From positions 1 to 64,000 of the forward strand of contig DUOX01000040.1 of the NCBI GenBank assembly GCA_012838665.1: DNA of 64,000 bases. Direction: 5' to 3'. Origin of the DNA: Clostridiales bacterium. Its GTDB lineage: Bacteria; Bacillota; Clostridia; Oscillospirales; Oscillospiraceae. The translations under genes were made by a program, and so were the position numbers. This document shows positions 50,314 to 59,996 of the stretch, in pieces. Position 1 is the first letter of the stretch, and each line of letters starts with the position of its first letter. The notes below the pieces were generated by a model. The model ran no database searches. It saw only the letters and a list, made by a program, of their open reading frames with translations, and was not told where the DNA came from.

Positions 50314-52185
50314 TTGAATATATTAAACTCAATTAATTCCCCGAAAGATATCAAAGCGTTGGATAAGGCATTGTTATCCCAGCTCTGCCGTGAGATAAGG
50401 GATTTTCTGATAAAAAGCATTTCCAGGACCGGCGGGCATCTATCCTCCAACCTGGGCGCTGTCGAGTTGACGGTGGCCGTACACCGGGTATACGACACTG
50501 CCTGCGACCGGCTGGTTTTTGACGTGGGACATCAAAGTTATGTCCATAAGCTGATCACCGGGCGTCGGGAGGGTTTCGATTCCCTCCGATGCCTGGGCGG
50601 CATAGCCGGTTTTCCCAAGCCTGCTGAGAGCGCCCACGACGCCTTTATAGCCGGCCATGCCTCAAATTCCGTTTCAGTGGCGCTGGGGATGGCCAGGGCG
50701 AGGACCCGCCTGGGACGGGATTACGATGTGATGGCCCTGATTGGCGACGGAGCCCTTACAGGTGGACTGGCCTATGAGGGATTATCCGATGCAGGTGAGA
50801 GCGGGGAGCCTCTGGTTGTCATTCTCAATGACAACGGCATGTCAATTAACCAAAACGTTGGCGGCATATCGAAGCTTCTCGCCCGGCAGAGGGTAAAGCC
50901 GGGCTATTTGAGTTTCAAAAGAGCTTATCGCCGGATAGTTGGCAGGGCCCCCGCCCTGTACGGCTTTCTCCATAAGATTAAAGAACGGATAAAGGACATA
51001 CTTCTGACTGAAACCATGTTTGAGCAAATGGGCTTTATATATTTGGGGCCTGTGGACGGGCATGATATACCGCAAATGGAATCTGTCCTTCGCTGGGCAA
51101 GGGAATTGAGATGTCCTGTGCTGGTACATGTAATTACTCAAAAAGGCAGGGGCTACAGCTTTGCCGAGGCAAATCCTGAGGCCTGTCACGGAGTCTCCCC
51201 CTTTGATCCGGAAAAGGGGATACCCAAAAACGGGGATGAGTGCTTTTCAACGGTATTCGGAGACGCTCTTAAATCCCTGGCGGAAAAAGATGAGAGCATA
51301 TGCGCCATTACCGCTGCCATGGAGAGCGGTACCGGCCTTACTTCCTATGCGAGAGAGTTTCCCGACAGGTTTTTTGACGTGGGCATCGCCGAGGAACATG
51401 CCGTTTCCATGGCTGCCGGCATGGCAAAGCAGGGAGTAAAGCCGGTTGTCGCCGTCTACTCCAGCTTTTTGCAGCGTAGCTATGACATGCTCATACATGA
51501 CGTAGCCCTTCAAAAACTTCATGTGGTGCTGGCGGTGGACAGGGCCGGACTGGTAGGCCAGGACGGGGAAACCCACCATGGGGTCTTTGACGTGAATTAC
51601 CTTTGCTCCGTGCCCAATATGGCCATCCTCTGTCCCGCCAGCTTTGCAGAGCTTCGCGAGATGCTGGAGCTTGCCCTGTACCGTATATCTGGCCCTGCTG
51701 CCGTACGGTATCCCCGTGGCGTCGAGGGCATATATAAAAAATCCACTGCGAGCCTCCCTGCGGTGAGACTCCGGCAGGGTACCGATATTACAATAGTCAG
51801 CTATGGAATCATGATAAATCAGGCTATAGCGGCGGCGGAAATGCTGGCGGAAAAGGGATGCTTTGCCGAGGTGATTAAGCTCAACCTGATTAATCCCCTG
51901 GATGAAAAGACAGTCCTTGCTTCCCTTGCACGCACTGGCCGGCTGCTTGTGGCCGAGGACGTGTGTAGCGCGGGCAGCGTGGGCAGCCGTATTTTGGCTT
52001 CAGTTGCAGCCTCCGGCATGGTTTTGAAAGGAGCAAGGCTGCTTAATCTTGGAAACGGCGTTGTCACCCACGGAACTATAGATGAACTTCTGGCTCTCAA
52101 AGGCCTTGACGCCCGGGGAATACTGGTTGCGGCATTGGAACTCGTGGGCGGAAACGGGGTGCGGGATGAAGAAAGTCAGGCTTGA
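50314..52185 (+). CDS. dxs: 1-deoxy-D-xylulose-5-phosphate synthase
   Basis: A 623-aa thiamine diphosphate enzyme that joins pyruvate and glyceraldehyde 3-phosphate at the start of the MEP isoprenoid pathway. Visible are the substrate/TPP motif VALIGDGALTGGLAYEGLSD with VILNDNGMSIN, the catalytic glutamate in DVGIAEEHAVSMAAGMAKQG, and the C-terminal transketolase domain. I choose the TTG at 50314 with AGAGG at 50301-50305; an ATG at 50287 has no ribosome-binding site. The product joins the ispA pathway of the gene upstream. tlyA overlaps its last 20 nt. Confidence 0.95.
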   Translation: MNILNSINSPKDIKALDKALLSQLCREIRDFLIKSISRTGGHLSSNLGAVELTVAVHRVYDTACDRLVFDVGHQSYVHKLITGRREGFDSLRCLGGIAGFPKPAESAHDAFIAGHASNSVSVALGMARARTRLGRDYDVMALIGDGALTGGLAYEGLSDAGESGEPLVVILNDNGMSINQNVGGISKLLARQRVKPGYLSFKRAYRRIVGRAPALYGFLHKIKERIKDILLTETMFEQMGFIYLGPVDGHDIPQMESVLRWARELRCPVLVHVITQKGRGYSFAEANPEACHGVSPFDPEKGIPKNGDECFSTVFGDALKSLAEKDESICAITAAMESGTGLTSYAREFPDRFFDVGIAEEHAVSMAAGMAKQGVKPVVAVYSSFLQRSYDMLIHDVALQKLHVVLAVDRAGLVGQDGETHHGVFDVNYLCSVPNMAILCPASFAELREMLELALYRISGPAAVRYPRGVEGIYKKSTASLPAVRLRQGTDITIVSYGIMINQAIAAAEMLAEKGCFAEVIKLNLINPLDEKTVLASLARTGRLLVAEDVCSAGSVGSRILASVAASGMVLKGARLLNLGNGVVTHGTIDELLALKGLDARGILVAALELVGGNGVRDEESQA

Positions 52186-52975
52186 CCAGCTGGTATTCGA
52201 CTTAGGCCTGACCCCCAGCCGTGAGCGGGCCAGGACCACTATTATGAGCGGCCTTGTCTTTGTGGACGGGCAGCGGGTGGATAAGCCCGGAACCATGGTA
52301 TCCCCGGATTGCAGTGTAGAGATTCATGGCGAAGCGCTTCCCTATGTCAGCCGGGGCGGGCTGAAACTTGAAAAGGCCTTGAAAGCTTTTGATTTTAACC
52401 CTGCCGGTATGATTTGCGTTGACTGCGGCGCATCCACTGGAGGTTTTACGGACGTGCTCCTTCAAAACGGGGCGGCCAAGGTCTATGCGGTGGACGTGGG
52501 CTACGGTCAGCTTGCCTGGAGCATACGAAACGACCCCAGGGTAGTTACCATGGAGCGGACAAACATCCGGTATGTCACCTCTGAGCAGATACCCGAAAAG
52601 CTGGATTTGGCGGTTATGGACCTGAGCTTTATATCCCTGAGAGTGGTATTACCCGTGGTAGGGGAGCTCCTTCGGGAGGATGGGGACTGCATCTGCCTTA
52701 TTAAACCCCAGTTTGAGGCCGGTAGGGAAAAGGTAGGCAAAAAGGGAGTTGTCCGGGACAGGCAGACCCACCTGGAGGTTGTTGAGGGCTTTATGGCCTT
52801 TGCAAAGGAAGCGAGCTTTACTGTCCTGGGGCTGGATTTTTCCCCAATAAGGGGGCCAGAGGGGAATATTGAATACCTGGCCCACCTGAAAAAGGGTGTA
52901 CACCCGTCTTCCGGGCTGGATACCGCCTCCCTGGTTGCAGCTTCGCATGAACACTTCAAGTCTCGGCAGCAGTGA
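52166..52975 (+). CDS. tlyA: TlyA family rRNA 2'-O-methyltransferase / putative hemolysin
   Basis: A 269-aa protein with an N-terminal S4 RNA-binding domain (RLDQLVFDLGLTPSRERARTT, about residues 4-63) and an FtsJ-like methyltransferase domain. The latter shows ICVDCGASTGGFTDVLLQNG, LDLAVMDLSFISLRVVLP, CLIKPQFEAGREK and GPEGNIEYLAHLK. The K-D-K-E tetrad of the 2'-O-methylases is present. TlyA methylates ribose in 16S/23S rRNA in mycobacteria. The gene overlaps dxs. Confidence 0.93.
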   Translation: MKKVRLDQLVFDLGLTPSRERARTTIMSGLVFVDGQRVDKPGTMVSPDCSVEIHGEALPYVSRGGLKLEKALKAFDFNPAGMICVDCGASTGGFTDVLLQNGAAKVYAVDVGYGQLAWSIRNDPRVVTMERTNIRYVTSEQIPEKLDLAVMDLSFISLRVVLPVVGELLREDGDCICLIKPQFEAGREKVGKKGVVRDRQTHLEVVEGFMAFAKEASFTVLGLDFSPIRGPEGNIEYLAHLKKGVHPSSGLDTASLVAASHEHFKSRQQ

Positions 52976-53044
52976 AGCGGGTTCCTGCGGCTCATGCGCA
53001 TAGCCAAAGCAGCATATCTCTTCAAGAAAGAAAGGAAAAACCCT

Positions 53045-53908
53045 ATGTCCAATCATGTGGTTCTCTGCCCAAATCCATACAGAGACAATGGCCTACGTCT
53101 GACCCTGGAGGCCAAGGAACTCCTGGAAAAATCGGGCCTCAAGGTGCTTATAAGCCCGATATTTTATGCGGGCAAGGATGTGGAATTGCCGCATGGGGTA
53201 CCGGTAACCCCCATAGAGGAGGCAATTCACGGGGCGCGGCTGATGGTGTCCTTCGGCGGGGACGGGACCATACTTCATACAGCCCGGGCGGCGTTGCCGG
53301 AGCAGGTTCCAATTTTGGGAGTAAACCTTGGAAATAAAGGCTTTATGGCTGAACTGGAGCCTCAGGAGGTCGACAGATTGGTGGACGCCGCCCTGGGGAA
53401 TTATATCCCCGACCGCCGCATGATGTTAGAGGTCCAGCTCATCCGGAACCGACAGGTGGTATTTTCCGATAACGCCCTTAATGATGCGGTAGTGAGAGGT
53501 ATAGTTCATGCCATTGAACTGGAGGCGCGGGGTGACGGGCAGACAATATCCGCCTTCAAGGGAGACGGCATAATTATTGCCACGCCCACGGGTTCTACCG
53601 CATATTCCATGTCTGCCGGGGGCCCCCTGGTGGAGCCCTCTGCCCGAAACATTATAATGACGCCTATATGCGCCCATGTACTGGCTGCCAAATCCTTTGT
53701 GCTGGCTCCCGAGCGGGAGGTAACTGTATATACCGGCGATCTCACCGGCAAGAGTACAGTTTTGTCGGTAGACGGTTTCAGCACCATAGAACTGCAAAAC
53801 GGCGACGAGCTGGTAATAAAGAAATCAAAGTTCGAAACAGTTCTTGCCCATTTGGGAAAAAAGAGCTTTTATGATATAGCATATGAAAAATTGGGGGAAC
53901 GAAAATGA
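53045..53908 (+). CDS. nadK: NAD kinase
   Basis: A 287-aa cytosolic enzyme that makes NADP from NAD. It has the GGDGT motif in VSFGGDGTILHTARAA, followed by NLGNKGFMAELE, NDAVV and GDGIIIATPTGSTAYSMSAG. The ATG at 53045 follows AAGGA; the frame is open upstream to 52994 without homology. ATGA overlap with argR couples the two. Confidence 0.95.
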   Translation: MSNHVVLCPNPYRDNGLRLTLEAKELLEKSGLKVLISPIFYAGKDVELPHGVPVTPIEEAIHGARLMVSFGGDGTILHTARAALPEQVPILGVNLGNKGFMAELEPQEVDRLVDAALGNYIPDRRMMLEVQLIRNRQVVFSDNALNDAVVRGIVHAIELEARGDGQTISAFKGDGIIIATPTGSTAYSMSAGGPLVEPSARNIIMTPICAHVLAAKSFVLAPEREVTVYTGDLTGKSTVLSVDGFSTIELQNGDELVIKKSKFETVLAHLGKKSFYDIAYEKLGERK

Positions 53909-54354
53909 AGTCATCCAGACAGGCAAAGATTTTGGAGATCATAGCCGAAAAGGACATAGAGACCCAGAACCAGCTTATGGAAGCTTTGTTGGAAAAAGGC
54001 ATAAAAAGCACTCAAGCCACCCTCTCACGGGATATCAAGGAACTGAGACTGGTAAAAGAACTTTCTCCCGACGGCCACTACCGGTATGTGCAGTCTAACA
54101 GGGATGAGATAAGCGACTACGCTGCGCGCCTGAGGAAAATATTCCGGGAGAGCGTGACTTCATATGCCGTCGCTCAGAATATTATTGTGATTAAAACATT
54201 GCCCGGACTTGCCGATGCTGCCTGTTCTACGCTGGACAATATGAGCATTCCTAATTTGATTGGCACTTTAGCAGGTGATGACACGGCCTTTTTGGCCATG
54301 AAGGATAATGAATCGGCAGAGCAGCTATGCAGAGAAATAGAGGTCATGCTCTGA
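53905..54354 (+). CDS. argR: Arginine repressor ArgR
   Basis: A 149-aa transcription factor. The N-terminal winged helix has IKSTQATLSRDIKELRLVKE (about residues 26-45), and the C-terminal hexamerisation and arginine-binding domain has TLDNMSIPNLIGTLAGDDTA. In Firmicutes it is routinely encoded between nadK or tlyA and recN. It controls arginine genes elsewhere in the genome. Confidence 0.95.
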   Translation: MKSSRQAKILEIIAEKDIETQNQLMEALLEKGIKSTQATLSRDIKELRLVKELSPDGHYRYVQSNRDEISDYAARLRKIFRESVTSYAVAQNIIVIKTLPGLADAACSTLDNMSIPNLIGTLAGDDTAFLAMKDNESAEQLCREIEVML

Positions 54355-54418
54355 GTTTGCGGGGCGGGCGATTTTGGACGGAATGACCAGATGCCGATTA
54401 AATCGGAGGTGATTGCAT

Positions 54419-56104
54419 ATGCTCCGAGAACTCCATATTGAGAATATTGCGGTTATCGAACTGGCGGATATAGAATTTTCCCAGGGGCTTAACGTCTTGA
54501 CCGGAGAGACGGGCGCCGGAAAATCCATTATCATCGACGCGATTGACGCCGTTCTCGGCGGGCGCGCCAGCCGCGAACTGGTGCGGGCAGGTGCGGACAA
54601 ATGCATGGTCAGTGCCGTGTTCTCTATTGATGAGGGCGTATCCGCATGGTGCCAGGAAAACGGCGTGGATTTGGAAGATGATTTTCTTGTGCTCCAACGC
54701 CGGGTTTCCGCCGACGGCAAATCCACTTGCCGGGTTAACGGGGTGCCGGTGTCGGTATCCCAGCTCCGCAGCCTTGGCTCCCTTCTGCTGGACATTCACG
54801 GACAGAATGACGGACGCCAGCTTATGGACGAGACGAGGCACAGGGATTATCTGGACCGCTTTGGCGGGTTGTCCGGCAGGCTGGAGGAATATCGGAAGGT
54901 TTATGAGCGATACCGGGCCGCGGTCCGGGAAATAGAGAGGTTAACAATTGACGAGATGGAAAAGGAAAGGCTTATCGAAAGCCTGGACTACCAGATAGAC
55001 GAGCTTGAAAGGGCTGCCCTCCGCCCCGGTGAGGAGGAGGAGCTTTCCGCCCGACGGGAGCTTCTGAAAAACGCCGGAAAGCTTACGGAGGCGGTGGATG
55101 CCGCTTACAGCGCCCTTTACGCGGGTGACAGCTCCGCCGTTTCACTGGCCCAGGAGGCCTCATATATGATAGGCAGGGCAGCCGAAATCAGCAGTGAGCT
55201 GGACAAGGCCGGAAAAACCGTGGACGAGGCAATGTACCTCTTAGAGGACGCCGCCGAGCTCCTTCGGGACTTTCGCGACAGATTGGATTTTTCTCCCGAG
55301 GAATATGATGCCCTGGAGAGCCGGCTTGCGCTTCTGAGGCGATTGTCCAGAAAATACGGAGGCGGGGAAGAGGAGATGCTGGCACATCTGGAAGAATGCC
55401 ACCGAAAAAGGGACGAAATCGAATATGCGGATGACCGTTTGGAAAAACTGCACAGGGAGCTTGAAGAACTAACCAGGGCCGCGCTGAAAGCGGCCGGGGA
55501 ACTGACGGAGTGCCGGAAGAAAGCCGCTGAAAAGCTGGAGACGCGTATTGTCCGGGAGCTGAGGGAGCTGAACATGCCCTCCGTCCGCTTCAAGGTTGAG
55601 ATAAGGCCCCAGAGCGGGGAGCCGGGTTTTGATTCAAATGGCGGCGATGAAGTCCGGTTTCTGATGTCTGCCAACGCAGGGGAGGAGCCGGGCCGCATCA
55701 GCCGCATTGCCTCCGGCGGTGAGCTCAGCAGAATAATGCTGGCCATGAAAAACGTTTTCGCGGAAAACGACCAGGTTAATACAATGGTGTTTGACGAGAT
55801 TGACGCCGGAGTATCCGGCATTGCTGCTCAGCGGGTGGCGGAAAAGCTGGCCAATCTCGGCCGCAGCAAGCAGGTTCTGTGCGTCACTCACCTGCCCCAG
55901 ATAGCCGCGATGGCGGACGCCCACTTTTCCATTGAAAAAACAGAGCGGAACGGCCGTACATATACAAGTGTTACCCTGCTGGACAGGGAAGGGCGAAGGC
56001 AGGAGCTTGCCCGTCTCCACGGAGGGGACAACATTACGCTGACAACACTTGCCAGTGCGGAGGAACAGCTTTCCGCCGCGGAGAGATATAAGAAAAGCAA
56101 ATGA
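54419..56104 (+). CDS. recN: DNA repair protein RecN
   Basis: A 561-aa SMC-like ATPase for double-strand break repair. Walker A is in GLNVLTGETGAGKSIIIDAI (about residues 25-44). Long coiled coils run about 150-360. The C-terminal ATPase part has signature RIASGGELSRIMLAMKNVFA, Walker B TMVFDEIDAGVSGIAAQRVA and CVTHLPQIAAMADAH. The start at 54419 is 9 nt after GGAGG; a TTG at 54413 is too close. Confidence 0.96.
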   Translation: MLRELHIENIAVIELADIEFSQGLNVLTGETGAGKSIIIDAIDAVLGGRASRELVRAGADKCMVSAVFSIDEGVSAWCQENGVDLEDDFLVLQRRVSADGKSTCRVNGVPVSVSQLRSLGSLLLDIHGQNDGRQLMDETRHRDYLDRFGGLSGRLEEYRKVYERYRAAVREIERLTIDEMEKERLIESLDYQIDELERAALRPGEEEELSARRELLKNAGKLTEAVDAAYSALYAGDSSAVSLAQEASYMIGRAAEISSELDKAGKTVDEAMYLLEDAAELLRDFRDRLDFSPEEYDALESRLALLRRLSRKYGGGEEEMLAHLEECHRKRDEIEYADDRLEKLHRELEELTRAALKAAGELTECRKKAAEKLETRIVRELRELNMPSVRFKVEIRPQSGEPGFDSNGGDEVRFLMSANAGEEPGRISRIASGGELSRIMLAMKNVFAENDQVNTMVFDEIDAGVSGIAAQRVAEKLANLGRSKQVLCVTHLPQIAAMADAHFSIEKTERNGRTYTSVTLLDREGRRQELARLHGGDNITLTTLASAEEQLSAAERYKKSK

Positions 56105-56123
56105 GTTAAAGGAGATAATGGCA

Positions 56124-57347
56124 ATGACACTGTATGAAGAACTGCAGGCCCGGGGACTTATTGCCCAGGTGACCGACGAAGAGCAAATAAAGGAACTTAT
56201 AAATAACGGCAAAGCCAACTTCTATATAGGCTTTGACCCCACGGCGGACAGCCTTCATGTAGGGCATTTTATGGCTCTGAGCCTGATGCGCCGCCTTCAG
56301 TTTGCCGGCAACAAACCCATTGTGCTTCTGGGTGGAGGCACGGCCATGATAGGAGACCCTTCCGGGCGCACCGATATGCGCAACATGATGACTTTTGAAA
56401 CCATTCAGCAGAACGCTGAAAACTTCAAAAAGCAGATGAGCAAGTTCATTGACTTCTCGGAGGACAAGGCTCTCATGGTTAATAACGCGGATTGGCTCAT
56501 GGACATGAATTATGTCCAGATGCTTAGGGAAGTAGGAGCTCACTTCTCCGTTAACAATATGCTGAGAGCCGAGTGCTACAAGCAGCGCATGGAGCGTGGG
56601 CTCTCTTTCCTGGAGTTCAACTACATGATTATGCAGAGCTACGACTTCTATCATCTCTACAAGGAATACGGCTGCGTTATGCAGTGCGGAGGAGACGACC
56701 AGTGGTCCAATATTCTGGGCGGCACGGAGCTAATCCGCAGGAAACTGGGCAAGGACGCATACGGCATGACCATCACTCTGCTCCTTACTTCCGACGGCAG
56801 GAAAATGGGCAAAACACAGGCGGGTGCAGTCTGGCTTGACCCCAACAAGACCAGCCCCTTTGAGTTCTACCAGTACTGGCGCAACGTTGAAGACGCCGAC
56901 GTAATTAATTGTCTTAAGAAGCTCACTTCTGTCCCTCTGGAAGAGATTGCGGAGATGGAAAAGTGGCAGGGAAGCCAGCTTAACCAGGCCAAGGAACTTC
57001 TGGCATTTGAGCTTACCAAACTCATTCACAGCGAGGAGGAAGCGATAAAGGCCAGGGATACTGCCAGGGCTTTGTTTTCCAGAGGGGATGCGTCCAATAT
57101 GCCCACCACTGAGTTGTCTGCCGGGGATTTGGCGGACGGCGCCATCGATATACTTACTCTTCTGCAGAAGAGCGGACTGTGCCCCAGCAAATCCGAGGCC
57201 CGCAGGGCAATAACCCAGGGCGGTATTGAGGCAAACGGCGAAAAAGTTACGGAGTTCGGCCTGACATTTACTGCCCAGGAACTTTCGGGTGAGGGTGTCG
57301 TTCTGAAAAGAGGAAAGAAGAACTTTAATCGCGTGGTTTTGAAATAA
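56124..57347 (+). CDS. tyrS: Tyrosyl-tRNA synthetase
   Basis: A 407-aa class I synthetase. HIGH motif: SLHVGHFMALSLMRRL; the KMSKS-like loop reads GRKMGKTQAGAVW. An S4 RNA-binding domain forms the C-terminus (about residues 340-405). Two ATGs (56118 and 56124) lie after AAAGGAG; I prefer the second for spacing, but the first would add only two residues. There is no T-box leader; the gene is read from recN. Confidence 0.95.
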   Translation: MTLYEELQARGLIAQVTDEEQIKELINNGKANFYIGFDPTADSLHVGHFMALSLMRRLQFAGNKPIVLLGGGTAMIGDPSGRTDMRNMMTFETIQQNAENFKKQMSKFIDFSEDKALMVNNADWLMDMNYVQMLREVGAHFSVNNMLRAECYKQRMERGLSFLEFNYMIMQSYDFYHLYKEYGCVMQCGGDDQWSNILGGTELIRRKLGKDAYGMTITLLLTSDGRKMGKTQAGAVWLDPNKTSPFEFYQYWRNVEDADVINCLKKLTSVPLEEIAEMEKWQGSQLNQAKELLAFELTKLIHSEEEAIKARDTARALFSRGDASNMPTTELSAGDLADGAIDILTLLQKSGLCPSKSEARRAITQGGIEANGEKVTEFGLTFTAQELSGEGVVLKRGKKNFNRVVLK

Positions 57348-57443
57348 GATATTTTCAAATGAAACCGCCCTATATGCTTAATCAGCAAATAGGGCGATAT
57401 TCTGTGCATCTGAAAAACAACATCCCATATGGTACCTTCTGGG

Positions 57444-57650
57444 AGCTACTTTCTGTTCGGCCAGAAAGTAGCTAAAGAGCCGCACAAGAGGGGGCTTTTA
57501 AAAAGCCGCCTCCTCTTGTGAATCTCCCCCTGTGTATTTGGACCGCTACGTTTGTTTTAGGGTTTGTGCGGGATTCTTAAGGGCCGCAGCCCTTAAGTGT
57601 CTTTTGGGTACTTTTCCACAGGGAAAAGTGCCGCTCCCGGCAGGGGGGAG
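57444..57650. repeat. Chain of five perfect or near-perfect hairpins in a gene-free interval
   Basis: Between tyrS and the thiolase gene there are 484 nt without a gene. They contain, in order: AGCTACTTTCTG/CAGAAAGTAGCT (57444-57473, 12 bp), CACAAGAGG/CCTCTTGTG with an inner GGCTTT/AAAGCC (57483-57520), CTTAAGGGC/GCCCTTAAG (57576-57597, 9 bp), GGTACTTTTCC/GGAAAAGTGCC (57607-57632, one wobble) and CTCCC/GGGAG (57634-57650). Such chains resemble intergenic mosaic palindromic elements of the REP/BIME kind. No other copy occurs in the window. Confidence 0.7.
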
Positions 57651-57767
57651 GGTTTATTATTTTTCGCTGATTGTTAATTTGCAGCTGAGTTCCTAGGATG
57701 TCGTTTTCACTTGATAAAAAGCAGAATATTTTGCCACAGCGAGCACAAAGCCGTGCGGCATGGTTAA

Positions 57768-57795
57768 AAAAGACCAGTCCCAAGACTGGTCTTTT
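57768..57795. terminator. Terminator of the butyrate-type operon
   Basis: AAAAGACCAGTC / GACTGGTCTTTT, a 12-bp perfect stem with a CCAA loop and A/T tracts. It lies 37 nt after the thiolase stop codon on the minus strand. Confidence 0.88.
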
Positions 57796-57831
57796 CATTG
57801 AATTTAGGTATTTAAATCCTGAGTACGGCGG

Positions 57832-59022
57832 TCAGCACATTTCCAGGACGCCGGCTGCGCCCATACCGCCGCCTATGCACATGGTGATAAGGGCGAATTT
57901 TCCGCCCGTATCGGTCAGGTAGTCGATGGCCTTTCCGGCGAGGATAGCGCCGGTACAGCCCAGAGGATGACCCAGAGCTATAGCGCCGCCGTAGGGATTT
58001 ACTTTCTCCATTGGGAGGCCAAGCTCGCGGATGCAGGGGATTGACTGGGCGGCAAAGGCCTCGTTGAGTTCGATGACATCCAGCTCGTCAATAGTGATGC
58101 CGGCACGCTCTAAAGCCTTGGGAGCGGCGTAGATGGGGCCGAGACCCATGAGGGTCGCGTCGCAGCCGGCAACGGCAAAGCTCTTGAGTCTGGCCAGAGG
58201 CTTGACGCCCAGCTCGGCAGCCTTCTCGGCGGACATCAGAACTACGAAAGCGGCGCAGTCGTTGGTCTGGGAGGAAGTACCAGCGGTTACAAGGCCGGTG
58301 CCGTCAGTGATGAAGCAGGGCTTCAGGTTGGCCAGGATCTCCATGCTGGTGTTGGGGCGGATTCCTTCATCCTTGGTGACAACTATCTGGTTGCCGTTCT
58401 CGTCCAGAACAGGGTTGCCGTGGTGGTCGGTTACAACAACGGGGATGATGCTGGGAGCCAGCTTGCCCTCGGCCTGGGCCTTGGCGGCCTTGGCGTGGGA
58501 AGCAACAGCGAAAGCGTCCATCTCCTCGCGGGTGATGCTGTATTTTTTGGCAACGTTCTCGGCGGTGATTCCCATACTCATGTATGCGCCGGGATAATGC
58601 TCATCCAGCCAGAGGTCGTTGTGTATGCTGTCGTACTTGCCGAAGGTATAGGACATGGACTCTACGCCGCCGGCAACATAAACATCACCCTCGCCGCAAG
58701 CGATAGCGTTTGCGGCAATTGAAATGCTCTGAAGGCCGGAGGAGCAGAAGCGGTTGATGGTCATGCCGCTTACGCTGTCGGGTAGCTCCGCGCGGTTGAC
58801 AATTAGCCGGGCAATATTCATGGAAGTCTCACCAAACTGCATAGCGCAGCCAACTATTACGTCCTCGATGTCGGCGGGATCCAGCTGGGGAATACGAGCC
58901 AGAACGCCCTTGAGAACCTGGGCACTGTACTCGATGGGGTGCATTTTGGCAAAGCTGCCTTTGAAAGCACGGGCAGCCGCACTGCGGCCGTATGCTACTA
59001 TTACTACGTCTCTCATTTCCAT
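57832..59022 (-). CDS. thl: Acetyl-CoA acetyltransferase (thiolase)
   Basis: A 396-aa biosynthetic-type thiolase that condenses two acetyl-CoA to acetoacetyl-CoA. The acyl-enzyme cysteine is C93 in NRFCSSGLQSISIAANAIAC. The second half has the histidine in GGAIALGHPLGCTGA and the proton-relay cysteine in LITMCIGGGMGAAG. The start at 59022 lies behind GGAGGT. It is the last gene of a minus-strand operon with hbd and crt homologues, a standard route to butyryl-CoA. Confidence 0.95.
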   Translation of the reverse strand: MEMRDVVIVAYGRSAAARAFKGSFAKMHPIEYSAQVLKGVLARIPQLDPADIEDVIVGCAMQFGETSMNIARLIVNRAELPDSVSGMTINRFCSSGLQSISIAANAIACGEGDVYVAGGVESMSYTFGKYDSIHNDLWLDEHYPGAYMSMGITAENVAKKYSITREEMDAFAVASHAKAAKAQAEGKLAPSIIPVVVTDHHGNPVLDENGNQIVVTKDEGIRPNTSMEILANLKPCFITDGTGLVTAGTSSQTNDCAAFVVLMSAEKAAELGVKPLARLKSFAVAGCDATLMGLGPIYAAPKALERAGITIDELDVIELNEAFAAQSIPCIRELGLPMEKVNPYGGAIALGHPLGCTGAILAGKAIDYLTDTGGKFALITMCIGGGMGAAGVLEMC

Positions 59023-59097
59023 TAGAAGAATACCTCCTGTTAGATTATCATACAGTGAATTAATATCGAGGCTGATAAGAAAGAGGAAACCAAGGGT

Positions 59098-59952
59098 TTA
59101 TTTGTTATAGGTGTACCAGCCTTCGCCGGTTTTCATGCCGTACTTGCCTTCGGCAGCCAGCTTTTTGACGCTTTTGGGACAGGCAAAGCGGTCCTTGTCA
59201 ATGGCCTGAAGAGTTTCACAGACGTGGGGGAATGTATCAAGGCCGCCCATATCCATAAGATTAAAGGGGCCCATGGGGTGGTTCAGGCCGTTTTTAATAG
59301 CCAAATCAATATCTTCCTTGGAGGCAATGCCTTCCTCATAAATATGGATGCACTCGAGGAAATATGCGAAGAGTACGCGATTCACGATAAAGCCGGGCGT
59401 ATCTTTGAGTATCTTGACGGAGACTTTCTTAAGACCGTCGCACAGCTCGCGGACAGTTTCATAGGTGGCATCGGAGGTGCTGGGGCACAGGATGATTTCA
59501 ACCAGTTTCATGATGGGCACGGGGCTGAAAAAGTGCATGCCGATAATCTTGTCACCGCGGTTGGTGGCCTCAGCAATGGCTGAGATGCTCATGGAAGAAG
59601 TGTTGGTGGCAAGGATGGTTTCGGGTTTGCAGATTTTGTCCAACTGCCTGAAGAAATCCTTCTTAAGCTCAAGGTCCTCGGCAACGGCCTCGATGACAAT
59701 GTCGCAGCCCTTTACGTCCTCAAGCCTGCTAGTGGTCCTGATGTTGGCCATGGCGGCAGCCTTGTCTTCCTCGGTCATACGGCCTTTCTCCACGTTTCTT
59801 CCATAGGACTTTTCAATCCGGTTAACAGCTTTGGCGACCTTTTCGGGGTTGCGTCCGTACAGCAAAACCTCATAGCCGCAGGCGGCGGCGTGCTGGGTAA
59901 TCCCGGAGCCCATCTGGCCTTGTCCCAAAACAGCAATCGTTTTAATTGACAT
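59098..59952 (-). CDS. hbd: 3-hydroxybutyryl-CoA dehydrogenase
   Basis: A 284-aa NAD(P)-dependent enzyme that reduces acetoacetyl-CoA. Its Rossmann fold opens MSIKTIAVLGQGQMGSGITQ; the catalytic region has TNTSSMSISAIAEAT and IIGMHFFSPVPIMKLVEII, with the active histidine in GMHFF. The helical dimerisation domain contains GFIVNRVLFAYFLECIHI. Operon with thl and crt homologues. Confidence 0.95.
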   Translation of the reverse strand: MSIKTIAVLGQGQMGSGITQHAAACGYEVLLYGRNPEKVAKAVNRIEKSYGRNVEKGRMTEEDKAAAMANIRTTSRLEDVKGCDIVIEAVAEDLELKKDFFRQLDKICKPETILATNTSSMSISAIAEATNRGDKIIGMHFFSPVPIMKLVEIILCPSTSDATYETVRELCDGLKKVSVKILKDTPGFIVNRVLFAYFLECIHIYEEGIASKEDIDLAIKNGLNHPMGPFNLMDMGGLDTFPHVCETLQAIDKDRFACPKSVKKLAAEGKYGMKTGEGWYTYNK

Positions 59953-59996
59953 AGTTGTTCCTCCTATAACTCAATTTTTGACTGATATTATTAGCA

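Noticed and set aside
56050..56123. T-box leader for tyrS
   Set aside because: tyrS follows recN after a few bases with no room for a specifier stem, antiterminator or terminator.
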